Source: Helicobacteraceae bacterium
GTDB taxonomy: Bacteria; Campylobacterota; Campylobacteria; Campylobacterales; Helicobacteraceae
Length of the DNA: 64,000 bases
Assembly: GCA_900770765.1 (NCBI GenBank)
Contig: CAAGLK010000091.1
Span: forward strand, 5,424-69,423
Direction: 5' to 3'
Positions 62,354 to 64,000 of this stretch are shown in pieces (the stretch's first letter is position 1; each line of letters begins with the position of its first letter). The position numbers and the translations under genes were made by a program. A model generated the notes under the pieces. The model was not told the DNA's origin, did not search any database, and was given only the letters and a program-made list of their open reading frames with translations.

Positions 62354-62967
62354 TAATACCCTCCTAAAATAGAATCAACTTCACTCCAGCTTAGCTTAGA
62401 GATTGGCTTTTTTTGCATAAAATGCCACACCATCCTAACTACGCAATCTGTTTCAATATTCACCCTATCGCCTATTTTATACGCATTAAAAAGCGTGTTT
62501 TGTAAAGTGTGCGGAATAATAGTTAAGCAAAAGCTAGAATCCAGCACTTTATTAATAGTTAAGCTAATTCCATTTATCGCAATGCTTCCCTTAGGCACAC
62601 ACAAGCTAAGCACACTAGAATCCGTGCTTATAAAAAAATCCGTGCCGACTTTATGCTTTTTAATATCCACAATTTTACCCACGCCATCAATATGCCCCTG
62701 CACTAAATGCCCATCTAGCCGCTCTCCTAAAGATAAAGCAGGCTCAATATGAACTAAGCCTTTGTAAGATTCTAGCACCACTTGCTTTTGTGTCTCTTCG
62801 CTAAGCTCTAGCACAAAGCCATTTTTTAAAACTTCAATAACGGTTAAGCACGCTCCATTTACCGCGATGGAATCCCCAAGTTTAGCCTTATGCTTTGCCT
62901 TAATAGTAAGTTTCGCCCCTTTTAAACTCTGCACTTCGCCTAACTCTCGCACAAGCCCTGTAAACAT
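62353..62967 (-). CDS. ribE: Riboflavin synthase alpha subunit
   Basis: Dismutates two lumazine molecules to riboflavin. The 204-residue protein is two repeats of the lumazine-binding barrel: MFTGLVRELGEV...AVNGACLTV...LDGHLVQGHIDGVG, then AINGISLTINKV...IPHTLQNTLF with conserved Cys/His/Thr of the active sites. Length fits the family (~205-215). It is transcribed leftward into flhX (1-bp overlap) and diverges from tatD across 58 bp. Confidence 0.95.
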   Translation of the reverse strand: MFTGLVRELGEVQSLKGAKLTIKAKHKAKLGDSIAVNGACLTVIEVLKNGFVLELSEETQKQVVLESYKGLVHIEPALSLGERLDGHLVQGHIDGVGKIVDIKKHKVGTDFFISTDSSVLSLCVPKGSIAINGISLTINKVLDSSFCLTIIPHTLQNTLFNAYKIGDRVNIETDCVVRMVWHFMQKKPISKLSWSEVDSILGGY

Positions 62968-63025
62968 AGAAAACCTTTAAGTAAAAATAAATTAAAATTT
63001 AGCATTTTAACACAAAAGGATATTA

Positions 63026-63826
63026 ATGCAGACGCTAAATTTATGCGACACACACTGCCATTTAGACGATGAGCGATACGATTTAGATTTTAAGCAAGTT
63101 TTAGAGAGGGCAAAAAAGGCTGGAGTAAATAGATTTATAATCCCAGCGGCAAACCCAAGCGATTTAAAAAAGGCACAAAACTTAGCAAATAGCTATGAAA
63201 ATATATATTTTGCAAGTGGAGTTCATCCAAATTTAGCCCATCTTTATAATGAAAATTTTGTAGAATCCTTTTTAAGCGACCCTAAATGCGTAGCAGTTGG
63301 CGAGTGTGGGCTTGATTATTATAGATTAGAAGAGAATTTAAAAGAATTTAATTGTAAAGATTATGAAGAAGTAAAAGCTATTCAAAAAGAAGTTTTCATA
63401 AAGCAAATAAACTTAGCGATAAAGACGCAAAAGCCGCTTATAGTGCATATTAGAGACGCCTCACAGGATAGCTTAGAGATTTTAGAAATTTACGCAAAAG
63501 AGCTAAAAGGCGGAATCCTACACTGCTTTAATGCAGATTCTCAGCTTTTAAAATTAGCCCCTTTTAATTTTTATTATGGAATCGGCGGTGTTTTAACCTT
63601 TAAAAACGCTAGAAAATTAGTAGAGATTCTGCCTAAGATTCCGCTAGAATCGCTTTTATTAGAAACAGATGCGCCTTATCTTACTCCGCATCCACATAGA
63701 GGTGAGCGAAATGAGCCAGCTTACATACCGCTTGTGCTAGATAAAATGCAAGAGATTCTAGGGATTCCACGAGAAAAGTTAGCAGAGCAAATTAACACAA
63801 ATACAAAAAGACTTTTTAGATTTTAA
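63026..63826 (+). CDS. tatD: TatD-family metal-dependent DNase
   Basis: TIM-barrel metallohydrolase with reported 3'-5' exonuclease activity. The 266-residue protein has the metal-binding DTHCHLDDERY, ASGVHPNLAHLY, AVGECGLDYYR, LIVHIRDA, GILHCFNAD and LLLETDAPYLTPHPHRGERNEP, in family order with all metal-ligand residues. Start ATG 63026 has AAAGGA upstream. A strong terminator overlaps its stop. Confidence 0.96.
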   Translation: MQTLNLCDTHCHLDDERYDLDFKQVLERAKKAGVNRFIIPAANPSDLKKAQNLANSYENIYFASGVHPNLAHLYNENFVESFLSDPKCVAVGECGLDYYRLEENLKEFNCKDYEEVKAIQKEVFIKQINLAIKTQKPLIVHIRDASQDSLEILEIYAKELKGGILHCFNADSQLLKLAPFNFYYGIGGVLTFKNARKLVEILPKIPLESLLLETDAPYLTPHPHRGERNEPAYIPLVLDKMQEILGIPREKLAEQINTNTKRLFRF

Positions 63827-63854
63827 GCGCGTTTGAAATTCAAACACGCTTTTT
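63825..63854 (+). terminator. Rho-independent terminator of tatD
   Basis: AAGCG-C-GTTTGAA pairs with TTCAAAC-A-CGCTT (one mismatch) followed by TTTTT. It is the clearest classical terminator in the window; its first bases overlap the tatD stop codon. Confidence 0.8.
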
Positions 63855-63888
63855 CAAAGGAGATTAAGATAAGATTATTTTAAACATA

Positions 63889-64000
63889 GATTGCTTCGGT
63901 CGCTTTGCTCCCTCGCAATGACGAGAAAGGGGACTGCATCGCAATGACAAATTCCACTTTGTCATTTTGAGCGTTAGCGAAAAATCCTTTTAGATACTTC
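63889..64000. repeat. REP-like elements at the right end of the window
   Basis: Pieces of the CATTGCGAG family: GATTGCTTCGG...CTCGCAATGACG (63889-63922), a half element GCATCGCAATGAC (63936-63948) and GTCATTTTGAGCGTTAGCG (63961-63979). The last is cut by the window end. No gene is visible. Confidence 0.6.

Overview
This is an AT-rich chromosomal segment (roughly 35% GC by eye) from an epsilonproteobacterium, almost certainly a Helicobacter. Several gene neighbourhoods match H. pylori order from memory: fabD-mtnN; arsR-arsS-hemB; pnp-PRTase-lptD-RDD-purD; hom-yraN; SH3 protein-aroE; gmhA-hldE-hldD; tgt-TrkA-like; flhX-ribE-tatD. A separate purM, a monomeric NADP isocitrate dehydrogenase and an OprC-like copper receptor are unlike H. 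pylori, so an enteric/enterohepatic Helicobacter is more likely. That species-level guess is inference. The window holds no rRNA, recognisable tRNA, CRISPR array, prophage or intact insertion sequence.

Layout. 0-9 kb: argS end, fabD, mtnN, a SixA-like phosphatase, a YhcH-family protein, a PerR/Fur-type regulator with a consensus promoter, EI24-dnaB-rdgB, and a TonB-dependent copper receptor. 9-12.8 kb: a TPR-like protein and a CiaD-like protein, then the ArsRS acid-response two-component system and hemB; arsR is preceded by an unusual structured leader. 12.8-24.2 kb: uvrB, mraY, gpmI and a long leftward cluster (purD, RDD, lptD, PRTase, pnp) headed by a 6S RNA. 24.5-31.7 kb: cytochrome c, murD, priA, two small conserved-looking proteins, yraN, hom, a small unknown and lgt. 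31.7-39 kb: ABC-F ATPase, ppk, purM, SH3 protein, aroE, hpf. 39-44 kb: cca, a Cys4 protein, and the ADP-heptose genes. 44-52.6 kb: HDOD protein, tgt, a TrkA-domain protein, a broken amino-acid permease, icd, an MFS transporter. 52.6-64 kb: ffh, ankyrin protein, LTA-synthase-like enzyme, katA, feoB/feoA, a small unknown, flhX, ribE, tatD. Three intergenic islands of REP-like palindromes lie at 52.6, 58.6-59.3 and 63.9 kb.

How the genes connect. Metal and oxidative-stress functions recur: a PerR-like regulator, catalase, the ankyrin protein (a likely catalase haem-loading partner), FeoAB, a copper receptor and haem synthesis (HemB). katA and the ankyrin gene lie 3.7 kb apart but carry a nearly identical AT-rich palindrome upstream, resembling a Fur/PerR box. 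The perR promoter has a related core between its -35 and -10. Envelope synthesis is the other theme (MurD, MraY, LptD, Lgt, heptose enzymes, LTA-synthase-like protein).

The most unusual signals are: (1) a leader of about 190 nt before arsR with serial hairpins and a perfect 12-bp pairing that buries the ribosome-binding site; (2) strong over-use of GGAATC/GATTCC throughout, inside genes and as inverted pairs forming gene-end hairpins, reminiscent of DNA-uptake sequences; (3) the shared katA/ankyrin operator; (4) an amino-acid permease broken by one in-frame TGA and one poly-A frameshift.
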